The translations under genes and the position numbers were made by a program. From Perkinsus marinus ATCC 50983 (Eukaryota > Perkinsozoa > Perkinsida > Perkinsidae): a stretch of DNA of 64,000 nucleotides. This document shows, in pieces, positions 34,444 through 46,354 of this stretch. The stretch spans positions 281,361-345,360 of the forward strand of contig NW_003215453.1 of the NCBI RefSeq assembly GCF_000006405.1, in the 5' to 3' direction. Under the pieces are notes generated by a model. It was not told the origin of the DNA. It ran no database searches and saw only the letters and a list, made by a program, of their open reading frames with translations. Positions within the stretch are counted from its first letter, which is position 1. The number at the start of each line of letters is the position of its first letter.

Positions 34444-36320
34444 TGAACTCAATATGTAGGGAAGAGGGTTGAAGCGTCAGTTAGGAATAAGGCTAATGAA
34501 TGCTGAAATGATTCCAGAGTGATACTCTCACTAATCACAACAATAATGAGATAGACCCCACGTTCATTGAATTAATTCTAGAATTCAGAATCGTATTTAG
34601 CATCCTATTATACGGGTAGTAAGCGATTCCGAAATCGGTTTCTTGAACGACCCCAGTTATCTTCAGAGAGCGGATCCTGATGCAACAGCTGAGTCAGAGT
34701 ATTTACTCCGATGAAAAAATCAGATGGTGAGTAATAAAACCTGATTCACTGATTTTTTACTCTGGAGCGAGAAATCAGGATCATCGCGAGGATATGTGGA
34801 TCTCTGAGCTGATTCGAAAATCTAAAGTTGATTTTTCGGCTGAGTGATACTCTTACTCAATATGCCTTGCTCATGAGGCTGATTTTTCGGGTTAACCGTT
34901 ACGGGTTACTGACAGTTGCATCATCTTAAAAACTGCCATTAACAAATTCCTCGTAGTGCCAGGCTGCTCACTTGTTATCGTGAGCACTCCTGAATGCACG
35001 ATGTTTATTTGTTTGATTGGTTAGGGCTGCTGTTGATGGTCAACGTTCTACTTGTGACTCGTATAATCTACCGTAATGTCAAACGTGTATAATTCTGTTT
35101 CCACTCACAAAAGCACTCCTGAATCACCTTGCGCAGGAAAACAAATGCACAAATTAAAGTTCCTAAATTTAAATTTCGAAATTGAAGTTACTAAACGAGA
35201 ATCTTTGACCATATCTTTCGACCACCTCTGCAAATTGAAGTTATAATTTTGCAAAAACAGGAGTTGAAAAAGTGCTATGTTGTTTTCATATTTTCAGTGG
35301 GTGAAACTCCACTGAAAATGCGGAAGTCATAAACTTAACAACCAATAGATGGCGTCTGTGTAAAAAACGAACATATTTCGCCCGTACACCCAAACTGTTA
35401 GGAGTATACGACTGCCTCTATATGTAAAGCACAAGCTCGACAAGTGTCCAAAGAACGAGGCTAGAAGAGTGTTGCAATGCTGGGAAGTTGTAAGTGCGCA
35501 AGATTCGCACAAAACATGTCATGTAATGTGCTGTTGTAAGTGAGCAAGATGCCATCTTGCTTTTTATGGCTGGAATTATAAGCCCAAGTTCAAGTCACAT
35601 ACTATGGCTGGGTCTATTCTATTCACATATAGAGAGTGTTCCACACAACGTAAGATGTCTAGAGGATCTACACCAGAACTTGGGTCTGCGTGCGAAAGTA
35701 GCACCACGCAGACGCACAGAGAGTGATGTTCTACCGGGGCCGAGTGTCCGCACAATCCGGGTCGAGTGTCCGCACCCGCGGAAGGTGTGGTTAAAACCTT
35801 GGAGTAGGCGGGCCTCCGGCCCGCCGTTACCCAAAAGTCCCTCAGGCATCCACGTAGCATCCCACTGATGCCGAATCGGCATTGCCGATAAGAGCCACTG
35901 GTACGAACTACTAGACTCGCGGGCGATTTTCGTGCAGATTGCAAGAAATCACGTTGTGGTGGAAGAAACTGCCGTCACTGATGGTGTAATCGATCCCCAA
36001 GGCGAGCGCTTTTTTACTTAGCTAGTAGTCAAGTCGATAGTCAGAGGCAGAGACAGGAACAGGTCTGTAGCCATCTTGGCTCAAGTTGTACTCTTGTGTT
36101 GATCAAGTCCAATGGAAAGTCCAATAACGGCATCGGGCGAGGCTTCCACTGACGAGTCGTCAACTGCGGATCTTATCCTCAATATGGAGTAGTTGGTGCC
36201 CTCCATGGGTATTCTGAAATGTGATGAATGACATCGTGTTCATTTCTAGTCGTGTAGAGTAAGTCCCAAAGGGAAATTTCCATTTTTTACAATTTATCTA
36301 ACTGCTATATCCGGCTTTAT
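34444..36320. other. No gene seen; duplication tail and GC-rich palindrome
   Basis: Unique part of the duplication up to 35729, then DNA with a repeated CGAGTGTCCGCAC (about 35740-35775), a perfect GC hairpin GGCGGGCC-TCC-GGCCCGCC at about 35808-35826, and a short match (GCCATCTTGGCTCAAG, about 36070) to the 1493/4105 repeat. The open frames here overlap on both strands and look accidental. Confidence 0.45.
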
Positions 36321-36324
36321 AGTG

Positions 36325-39300
36325 CTTTTACAACTATATCATATACACTAATCGGGTTGCAGTTCCGGAATCAAGTATCACTGCTAGAGTATCGGTAATT
36401 GTGTTTGATGATCTGGAGCCGAACCATAGACCCTCAGCAGTGTCTCAACTATATCATATACACTAATCGGGTTGCAATTCCGGAATCAAGTATCACTTGT
36501 AGAGTATCGGTAATTGTGTTTGGTGATCTGGAGCCGAGTCATAGACCCTCAGCAGTGTCTCAACTATATCATATACACTAATCGGGTTGCACTTCCGGAA
36601 TCAAGTATCACTGCTAGAGTATCGGTAATTGTGTTTGATGATCTGGAGCCGAGTCGTAGATCCTCAGCAGTGTCTCAACTATATCATATACACTAATCGG
36701 GTTGCAATTCCGGAATCAAGTATCACTTGTAGAGTATCGGTAATTGTATTTGATAGTCTGAAGCCGAGTCATAGATCCTTAGCAGTGTCTCAACTATATC
36801 ATATACACTAATCGAATTGCCATGCCGGAATCAAGTATCACTTGTAGAGTATCGGTAATTGTGTTGGATAGTCTGAAGCCGAGTCATAGATCCTCAGCAG
36901 TGTCTCAACTATATCATATACACTAATCGGGTTGCAGTTACGGAATCAAGTATCACTTGTAGAGTATCGGTAGTTGTGTTTGGTGATCTGAAGCCGAGTC
37001 ATAGACCCTCAGCAGTGTCTCAACTGTGTCATATACACTCATCGGGTTGCAATCCCGGAATCAAGCATCACTACTAGAGCACCGGTAATTATGTTTGGTG
37101 ATCTGGAGCCGAGTCATAGACCCTCAGCAGTGTCTCAACTATATCATATACACTAAATGGGATAGCAATTCCGGAATCAAGTATCACTGCTAGAGTATCG
37201 GTAATTGTGTTTGATGATCTGGACCCGAGCCATAGACCCTCAGCAGTGACTCAACTATATCATATACACTAGTCGGGTTGCAATTCCGGAATCAAGTATC
37301 ACTGCTAGAGTATCGGTAACTGTGTTTGGTGATCTGGAGCCGAGCCATAGACCCTCAGCAGTGTCTCAACTATATCATATACACTAATCGGGTTGCAATT
37401 CCGGAATCAAGTATCACTGCTAGAGTATCGGTAATTGTGCTTGGTGATCTGGAGCCGAGCCATCGACCCTTCGCAGTGTCTCAACTATATCATATACACT
37501 AATCGGGTTGCAATTCCGGAATCAAGTATCACTTGTAGAGTATCGGTAATTGTATTTGATAGTCTGAAACCGAGTCGTAGATCCTCAGCAGTGTCTCAAC
37601 TATATCATATACACTAATCGGGTTGCAATTCCGGAATCAAGTATCACTTGTAGAGTATCGGTAATTGTATTTGATAGTCTGAAGCCGAGTCATAGACCCT
37701 CAGCAGTGTCTCAACTATATCATATACACTCATCGGGTTGCACTTCCGGAATCAAGTATCACTTGTAGAGTATCGGTAATTGTGTTTGGTGATCTGGAGC
37801 CGAGCCATAGACCCTCAGCAGTGTCTCAACTATATCATATACACTAAACGGGTTGCAATTCCGGAATCAAGCATCACTACTAGAGCATCGGTAATTGTGT
37901 TTGGTGATCTGGAGCCGAGTCATAGACGCTCAGCAGTGTCTCAACTATATCATATACACTAATCGGGTTGCACTTCCGGAATCAAGCATCACTGCTAGAG
38001 TATAGGTAATTGTGTTTAATGATCTGGAGCCGAGTCATAGACCCTCAGCAGTATCTCAAATATATCATATACACTCATCGGGTTGCAATTCCGGAATCAA
38101 GTATCACTTGTAGAGTATCGGTAATTGTATTTGATAGTCTAAAGCCGAGTCATAGACCCTCAGCAGTGTCTCAACTATATCATATACACTAATCGGGTTG
38201 CACTTCCGGAATCAAGCATCACTGCTAGAGTATAGGTAATTGTGTTTGATGATCTGGAGCCGAGTCATAGACCCTCAGCAGTATCTCAAATATATCATAT
38301 ACGCTCATCGGGTTGCAATTCCGGAATCAAGCATCACTACTAGAGCATCGGTAATTGTGTTTGGTGATCTGGAGCCGAGTCATAGACGCTCAGCAGTGTC
38401 TCAACTATATCATATACACTAGTCGGGTTGCACTTTCGGAATCAAGTATCACTTGTAGAGTATCGGTAATTGTGTTTGGTGATCTGGAGCCGAGTCATAG
38501 ACCCTCAGCAGTGTCTCAACTAGATCATATACACTAATCGGGTTGCAATTCCGGAATCAAGTATCACTGCTAGAGTATCGGTAATTGTCTTTGGTGATCT
38601 GGAGCCGAGCCATAGACCCTCAGCAGTGTCTCAACTATATCATATACACTAAACGGGTTACAATTCCGGAATCGAGTATCACTTGTAGAGTATCGGTAAT
38701 TGTATTTGATAGTCTGAAACCGAGTCGTAGACCCTCAGCAGTGTCTCAACTATATCATATACACTAATCGGGTTGCAATTCCGGAATCAAGTATCACTCG
38801 AGAGTATCGGTAATTGTATTTGATAGTCTGAAGCCGAGTCATAGACCCTCAGCCGTGTCTCAACTATATCATATACACTCATCGGGTTGCAATTCCGGAA
38901 TCAAGTATCACTCGAGAGTATCGGTAATTGTATTTGATAGTCTGAAGCCGAGTCATAGACCCTCAGCCGTGTCTCAACTATATCATATACACTCATCGGG
39001 TTGCACTTCCGGAATCAAGTATCACTTGTAGAGTATCGGTAATTGTGTTTGGTGATCTGGAGCCGAGCCATAGACCCTCAGCAGTGTCTCAACTATATCA
39101 TATACACTAAACGGGTTGCAATTCCGGAATCAAGTATCACTTGTAGAGTATCGGTAATTGTATTTGATAGTCTGAAGCCGAGTCATAGACCCTCAGCAGT
39201 GTCTCAACTATATCATATACACTAATCGGGTTGCACTTCCGGAATCAAGCATCACTGCTAGAGTATAGGTAATTGTGTTTGATGATCTGGAGCCGAGTCA

Positions 39301-39780
39301 TAGACCCTCAGCAGTATCTCAAATATATCATATACACTCATCGGGTTCCAATTCCGGAATCAAGCATCACTACTAGAGCATCGGTAATTGTGTTTGGTGA
39401 TCTGGAGCCGAGTCATAGACGCTCAGCAGTGTCTCAACTATATCATATACACTAGTCGGGTTGCACTTTCAGAATCAAGTATCACTTGTAGAGTATCGGT
39501 AATTGTGTTTGGTGATCTGGAGCCGAGTCATAGACCCTCAGCAGTGTCTCAACTATATCATATACACTAAACGGGTTACAATTCCGGAATCGAGTATCAC
39601 TGCTAGAGTATCGGTAATTGTATTTGATAGTCTGAAGCCGAGTCATAGACACTAATCGGGTTGCACTTCCGGAATCAAGCATCACTGCTAGAGTATAGGT
39701 AATTGTGTTTAATGATCTGGAGCCGAGTCATAGACCCTCAGCAGTATCTCAAATATATCATATACACTCATCGGGTTGCA
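36325..39780 (+). repeat. 115 bp satellite array, about 30 units
   Basis: The unit contains ATCGGTAATTGTGTTTGATG, CAGTGTCTCAACTATATCAT and ATCGGGTTGCAATTCCGGAA. The period is 115 bp. Some units form higher-order blocks: units with CAGTATCTCAAATATATC recur near 38050, 38280, 39310 and 39745 with similar neighbours. 115 is not divisible by 3, so the 60-residue frames that recur in it are not evidence of a protein. It lies exactly between the two duplication copies. Confidence 0.93.
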
Positions 39781-39789
39781 ATATATAAA

Positions 39790-40140
39790 CATATAAACTA
39801 CTGTATATAAACTCTCAGAACATGATTATGCCAAATATCAGTGTTATTTTTACCCACCCTGTCATATACTCCGAACGTTTTTCCCCGGGGTAAAACGTCA
39901 CATCTCCCTACCTCTCTCATTGCATCATCCTCATACACATCAATTAGATCAACATTCCCAAATTCTCATAAACTGCTCATATAAACTACTGTATATAAAC
40001 TCTCAGAACATGATTATGCCAAATATCAGTGTTATTTTTACCCACCCTGTCATATACTCCGAACGTTTTTCCCCGGGGTAAAACGTCACATCTACCTACC
40101 TCTCTCATTGCATCATCCTCATACACGTCAATGTGATCAG
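39790..40140. repeat. 190 bp tandem duplication at the start of copy B
   Basis: ATATAAACTACTGTATATAA, TTACCCACCCTGTCATATAC and TTTTTCCCCGGGGTAAAACG each occur twice, about 190 bp apart. Copy A has a single, shorter version near 30580-30700. Confidence 0.8.
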
Positions 40141-40325
40141 CATTCACAGCAGCATGTATCTACCACAAAACCGCACGTATATATCAACCCACAGACCTCA
40201 GATGAGTGCTCGTTGCTTAGAATTAATAAGTAAGAAGTAACGCATAAGAGGGGCATATGCTGAAAATGGGGGGGGGGGGGGGTATGTAATTAGAATTTGT
40301 GGAAGAAATCCCGAAATGTGAAATA

Positions 40326-43300
40326 TTAACGCACGATTATATCCACCTAGCTTAAAAGTACTAATATATTACAATTTCGAGTGCGCGTGCGTGCATACCA
40401 ACTATCTCTCCACAACCACAAAGAAACAACACGAAATGAAAAACACTAGTGAAAAATATATTTCACGACTACTACATATCACCGCGAATAATATCGCGTT
40501 TTTCCACGCCACTTCACGTAAAACGGGTTGTGAAGCCCCACTTCTACCAACCCAGGTCCCCCTACATGTATTTGCCTCAACCCTCGTAAAGAGCGCTTCA
40601 ATTTCGCCATCCTCTTTTCTCGCGTTATATTCAAATCTCGCGGAACCAGATGAACCTGCACGCATGCGCATCCGATACTATTCAGCCGTATGGGAAAATA
40701 TGCAAATGTGTTGGTGACAATTCACATTGGTTTCTGTATTACACTTCTACCCGAATTCGCATATAAACTCCTGAGCTCGGCTACAAAAAGTGCGCATATA
40801 TTTTTAACGAATATATGTTTGCTTTCCTCAGCTGAGCTCAGGATTTTTCAAAGCTAAAGTGTACGCAAACCCAAAATTTTCCCAAAATTTTCATATTGTC
40901 ACGAAATCATGTAGTTGACCATGTGCATATTTCCCCCCACACTGGCTACATATTGGAGTTTCACGGGCGGCCCTAGTGATATGAAAAACACTAGTGAAAA
41001 ATATATTTCACGACTACTGCATATCACCGCGAATATCATCGCGTTTTTCACCACTTCACCACCCAATGATACAAAAAACGGAGAAAACTTACATTCACTT
41101 TATTGAGTTTCCAATACTTCCACAAATACACAAAATAAAAGTATATTTCGAAAGTCACATACGCCCGTAACGCGTGTCGTCCTATTAGACCTAAAACACA
41201 AACAACATTATTTCTTCGCGAATTTATGAATGAGAAATTTTCCTTCAAAAAATTGCATAAAATCCCCAAAATGAAATTGTCGCTGACGATATGAAAATTC
41301 TGAAAAAATTAGGCAAATTCTGTGAGCGCCCAAATTCGTAAATATACTTCTATAATCACTAGAGAAACTCCCAAGCTCAGTTGAGGAAAACGAATATATA
41401 TTCCCCCAACACTGCAGCGTTCAATGTAGAGTAACTAACGTGAATAATTGCGGCACCACATGATCTCGGGGAAAAAACCAGAACCGTAATTTCCTCGATT
41501 CACATTACGTCAAATAAGCATGAATGACAAAGGCAGTATCCTTTCTCATACGCTAGAATAAATCTCGAAAAACATAAGGAAATTTCTTGCCATTTTCTCC
41601 TTTTTCATTTTATTTCATTTCCATTTTTGAGTACTTTTACCATTTTTCTATTTTTCCATTTTTCAATTTCTTTCCATTTTTTTCTAATTTTTCCATTTTT
41701 TTCAATTTTTTCAATTTTTTCCCGATTTTTTCCAATTTTTTCCCATCTTTTCGAATTTTTTTGCGAAAAGGTTCCCATTGATATTATTCCACCCGTTTCT
41801 CAACAACAACAGCACTCACGTATCGCATCCGACATTCCTCGTACACTGCCCGATTCCAATTTTAATTTCCATCTGAAATCCAAAAAAAAATTTTAACGTT
41901 TTCTTCTTAGTTTTAATATAGCTCTTCACAAGCTAGCTCTACCCTTACTTACTAGAGTTCTTACGATTCAAATCACGTTTATTCATATAGTTACAGCGAA
42001 AGTTCCAGTAATTGGTAAGAGATCATTCATCGCGAATGCATTTTCATATCGTCTCTCACCCCTAACAACAGCTACGTGTCATGTCTGTCTACTACTTCAA
42101 TAACGTATCCAAACTAATTCATATCAGCGCAAGTGAGTACTACTCTAAAAATTACTATAAACATAATTATAAAACGAAATTGGAAACTACGTGTCCTCAG
42201 TTGATTTGTAGAGATTAACAGAGTTTCACGGGCGGCTGTGATATGAAAAAACACTAGTGAAAAATATATTCCACGACTACTGCATAGTGCGAATATCGCG
42301 TTTTTTACCACATCACGTAAAACGGGTGAAACTCCATCGTTATCTATATTATTGGAGTTTCACGGACCGTGATATGAAAAACACTAGTGGAAAGTATATT
42401 TCACGACTACTACATATCGCGTTTTTCACGACTGGAGTTTTACGCCATTTCACGTAAAACGTGTGAAACTCCACTACACATACACCCCTCAGCTTACTTA
42501 GCCGCAGTGTATATTATCATCGCTGGGAGTACCATACGAACGGGCATCACCAACAGCCATTTCGTCAGCAAGCCTTGAAACGACCGCTCTCGCAGAACTG
42601 AATTGTTGTGCATGCGTGCAAATTAACTTTATAAAAATTTCAAGGAATTTTTTTGGGAAATTTCTCGTTAATTTCTGAACACTTCTACCCGAATTCGTAT
42701 GTAAACTCCTATAACGGGTGAGCGAACAGCTGAGCTCAACTGAAGGAAGCGAACATATATTCCTCCAAAAACACTGACAAACTTTTCCGCCGAAAATCTC
42801 ACTTCGAGAGATTCTCCGAATAAATAAAACTCCTAATGCTACGAATATTGCCGATTTGATCTTTTTACCTGAGGCATTAATACAAATCGATCAGAATGGC
42901 GCGCGCTTTTCAAACGAGATGAAAACTCACCTTCCAATATTGACTGCATACAGTACTCTCCAAGAAATTTACTAAAAAAGTCTTCAACTACCAGGAAAGA
43001 ATCGCAAAAAGATTACACCCCCCAGAAAAAAAACATGAAAATTCCGAAAAGTGGAAATTTGCATGCGCGTACTGGAAAAAAAATTTTCAATTTTTGAGTA
43101 GGTCGAACATGCCGCTTACTACTGCCTCCGTTAACACTACATCAGTGTGGGGGGAAAATATGCACATGGTCAACTACATGTGTTGGTGATGACAATATGA
43201 AAATTCTGGGAGGGAATTTTGAGAGAGTTCCTTCCCAGATTCGTATACAAACATCTATAATTAGCTTTGGAAACCCCTGAGCTCAGCAGCTGAGGAAAGC

Positions 43301-43833
43301 GAACATATATTCCTACTCCAACACTGTATAGGAAACTCCTGAGCTCAGTAGCTGAGGAAAGCGATTACATATATTCCTACTCCAACACTGTATAGGAAAC
43401 TCCTGAGCTCAGTAGCTGAGGAAAGCGATTACATATATTCCTACTCCAACACTGTACAGGAAACTCCTGAGCTCAGCTGAGGAAAGCGATTACATATATT
43501 CCTACTCCAACACTGTATAGGAAACTCCTGAGCTCAGCAGCTGAGGAAAGCGATTACATATATTCCTACTCCAACACTGTATAGGAAACTCCTGAGCTCA
43601 GTAGCTGAGGAAAGCGATTACATATATTCCTACTCCAACACTGTACAGGAAACTCCTGAGCTCAGGTGAGGAAAGCGAGCATATATTCCTACTCCAACAC
43701 TGCACTGCACGAAGAGTAACGCGATCAAGTGAATTCGAGCAGCAGTTTTCACTATCCACATTGGTACAGCTTCAACGGCTGTTTCTACCATAATTTCAAC
43801 TTTCTCAGGAGCGAATTCAGAGCTCAAAATCAT
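40326..43833 (-). CDS. Unknown membrane protein gene, copy B
   Basis: Exons matching copy A: 42868-42779, 42597-42498, 41872-41820, 41190-41093, 40655-40566, 40346-40326, plus a probable first exon from ATG at 43833. Against copy A, exon 40566-40655 differs by four changes, all synonymous. Exon 41093-41190 has five, of which four are synonymous. Exon 42498-42597 changes only Leu/Met, Val/Ile (twice) and Thr/Ala. The copy A exon 32509-32556 has a counterpart near 41960-42000 whose acceptor reads TAA instead of TAG and which has lost 9 bp. Skipping it keeps the frame, so copy B probably lacks those 16 residues. Both copies look functional. Confidence 0.72.
42353..42473. mobile_element. Palindromic MITE-like element, complete
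   Basis: TGGAGTTTCACGGACCGTGA ... GTGTGAAACTCCA. One of the clearest full copies, in an intron of gene copy B; a neighbouring copy ends at about 42336. Confidence 0.78.
43270..43705 (-). repeat. 61 bp tandem array, about seven units (duplication copy B)
   Basis: Counterpart of 33715-34083, same orientation and flanks. Confidence 0.88.
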
Positions 43834-43900
43834 TTCCAAAAACGCTTCTCACACGTATAACACGATACTCCGTCAATGCTAAACTCCAGATTCCATTCAA

Positions 43901-44288
43901 TGGAGTTTCACCCTAGTGATATGAAAAATATATTTCACGACTACTGCATATCACCGCGAATAATATCGCGTTTAACGCCACTTCACGTAAAACGGGTTGT
44001 GAAACTCCAATGACAATCGGGTCAAACTCGGGGAAAGCATCCACCTATTGCCCGAGCTCGTCCTAGATTCACCCAAATATACATTCTCAGTTATCAATAC
44101 TCATCATGGACCCAGCTCTCGAGTAGTGAACTTAACGTCCATTAGAAAATGACGAAGACTAGCGAGTGCATGGAAACAATGGAGTTTCACGACAGTGATA
44201 TGAAAAACGTATTTCACGACTACTGCATATCACCGCGAATAATATCGCGTTTTTCACCACTTCACGTAAAACGGGTTGTGAAACTCCA
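43901..44288. mobile_element. Two MITE-like elements, 43901-44009 and 44180-44288
   Basis: Both run from TGGAGTTTCAC to GTGAAACTCCA and share the interior (CACGACTACTGCATATCACC). In copy A the first is cut by the N gap and the second is missing from the assembly. Confidence 0.78.
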
Positions 44289-45492
44289 CTGAAATAACGT
44301 CTATTGATGACAAACTAATAACTCTGCTGTTATAACTCAATGAAACCACAATCCTTATTCTTACAAAAACAACTACGTACTCACGTGAATATCGATCATG
44401 CTCTGTGCTATACTGTGATCACAGCCGTTGAACTCAATATGTAGGGAAGAGGGTTGAAGCGTCAGTTAGGGATAAGGCTAATGAATGCTGAAATGATTAC
44501 AGATTGATACTATCACTAATCAAAACAATAAAGAGATAGACCCCACGTTCATTGTATTAATTCTGGAATTCAGAACCGATTTTAGCATTCTATTATACGG
44601 GTAGTAAACGATTCCGAAATCGGTTTCTTGAACGACCACAGATATCTTCAGAGAGCGGACCCTGATGCAACAGCTGAGTCAGAGTATTTACTCAGATGGA
44701 AAAATCAGGTGGTGAGTAATAAAACCTGATTCACTGATTTTTTACTCTGGAGCGAGAAATCAGGATCATCGCGAGGATATGTGGATCTCTGAGCTGACTC
44801 GAGAATCTAAAGTTGATTTTTTGGCTGAGTGATACTCTTACTCAATATGCCTTGCTCATGAGGCTGATTTTTCGGGTTAACCGTTACGGGTTACTGACAG
44901 TTGCATCATCTTAAAAACTGCCATTAACAAATTCCTCGTAGTGCCAGGCTGCTCACTTGTTATCGTGAGCACTCCTGAATGCACGATGTTTATTTGTTTG
45001 ATTGGTTAAGGCTGCTGTTGATGGTCAACGTTTCACTTGTGACTCGTATAACCTACCGTAATGTCAAACGTGTATAATTCTGTTTCCAAAAAAAGCACTC
45101 CTGATTCACCTTGCGCAGGACAACAAATGCACAAATCAAAGTTCCTAAATTTAAATTTCGAAATTGAAGTTACTAAACGAGAATCTTTGACCATATCTTT
45201 CGACCACTTCTGCAAATTGAAGTTATAATTCTGCAAAAACAGGAGTTGAAAAAGTGCTATGTTGTTTTCATATCACGGGTGAAACTCCACTGAAAATGCG
45301 GAAGTCATAAACTTAACAACCAATAGATAGCGTCTGTGTGAAAAACGAACAGATTTCGCCCGTACACCCAAACTGTTGAGAGGATACGACTGACTCTATA
45401 GAGAGTGTTCAACACAACGTAAGATGTGTAGAGGATTTATACCAGAACTTGGGTCTGCGTGCGAAAGTAGCACACAGACGCACAGAGAGTGA

Positions 45493-46354
45493 TGTTTGTT
45501 GATAAGTATTCATAGTTGGCTTGATATCTTGCTCTCTTGCTCTGCTATGTATAGCTGACACCTTAGCAGACATTGTACAACAGTTATTCGAGCTGTATAT
45601 AGCCTATCGTCAGCAGCTCATCTAAATCTTGCGTTTCCCTAGTCCTTCAAGAGAACATCTGCATTGCAACGTGTTAGTCCACAACAGTGCAGGATTTGGA
45701 TGACATTGCTAGATAGGTTCGAAATGTAGACAGAGTAAAATGACTTGATAAGAAATTCAGGGCGGGAGGTGATTCAACCGACTCCACTGCATACGTGGAG
45801 GTGATTCTACTGGAGTGGGATCGATCGTATTAGTGAGAACTGTAGAAGAAATACGAGAATGTGACTATTTCACGCACGATTATGTCGAGCTAAAATAGAA
45901 GTATTAATAAATAATTAGTTAGCCCGACTCGTCTGGTGCCCATGGCGTCTGTCGACGCTTGCGGGCAGAACTGGTTCGCTTGGTGTCTCATTGAAACCCA
46001 CCGCAAATGTTACCAACGGGCAACAACCCACTCACACCGGGTGGTATGGTAAACAGGACAGCGGACCCTGAATGCGGGATTCGGTCGAAAGACTAAACTC
46101 GAACCAGAAACCCGCACGTCGGGCCGCCAAATCACAGGGTTGAGGCTCGCTCGAGGTCGATCTCCGGAGGTCGGCCAACGAGCTGTCTCAGCCGAGTGAT
46201 TCAACCCGGGAGAGGGAGGGCGGGGAGAAGATAAACGAGCCCGCGTCGCAACTGCGAAGGGAAAGTATACATATACCACGAGCAACTCACAACTGGCCTG
46301 GAGTACAGGCTACGAAAAGCCCCCTAGATGTTTCTCGCAATCGTATATGTGCAG
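45493..46354. other. No gene seen
   Basis: After the duplication ends there is unique DNA. At 45840-45925 lies a relic similar to the last-exon region of the duplicated gene (ACGCACGATTAT). 45920-46330 is GC-rich. A 91-codon minus frame here is rich in Arg/Pro/Ser and looks accidental. Confidence 0.4.

Larger units (their letters stand above)
30578..35729. repeat. Segmental duplication, copy A
   Basis: About 5.1 kb, collinear with 39992-45492. Both contain the same gene exons, MITE copies, a T-rich stretch, a 61 bp array and flanking unique sequence. Copy A has about 240 bp not in copy B near 35415-35650, and a 100-N gap at 34344-34443. It diverges from copy B after the shared 'cagagagtgatgtt'. 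Confidence 0.9.
39992..45492. repeat. Segmental duplication, copy B
   Basis: Partner of 30578-35729. It also has a 14-base G run near 40269 absent from copy A. A fragment similar to its 40300-40370 end recurs at about 45840-45925 (acgcacgattat). Confidence 0.9.

Noticed and set aside
35557-35944. Overlapping frames on both strands near 35.6-35.9 kb
   Set aside because: Three frames overlap on the two strands, none shows family features, and the region contains short direct repeats and a hairpin.
36399-39685. Repeated 60-residue reading frames (MCL.IWSR.IDPQQ...) that could suggest a repeat protein family
   Set aside because: They arise from each 115 bp satellite unit; 115 is not a multiple of three, so units shift frame and each frame stops after 60 codons.
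46010-46285. 91-codon Arg/Pro-rich minus frame
   Set aside because: Composition follows the local GC richness; no start context, splice sites or family.
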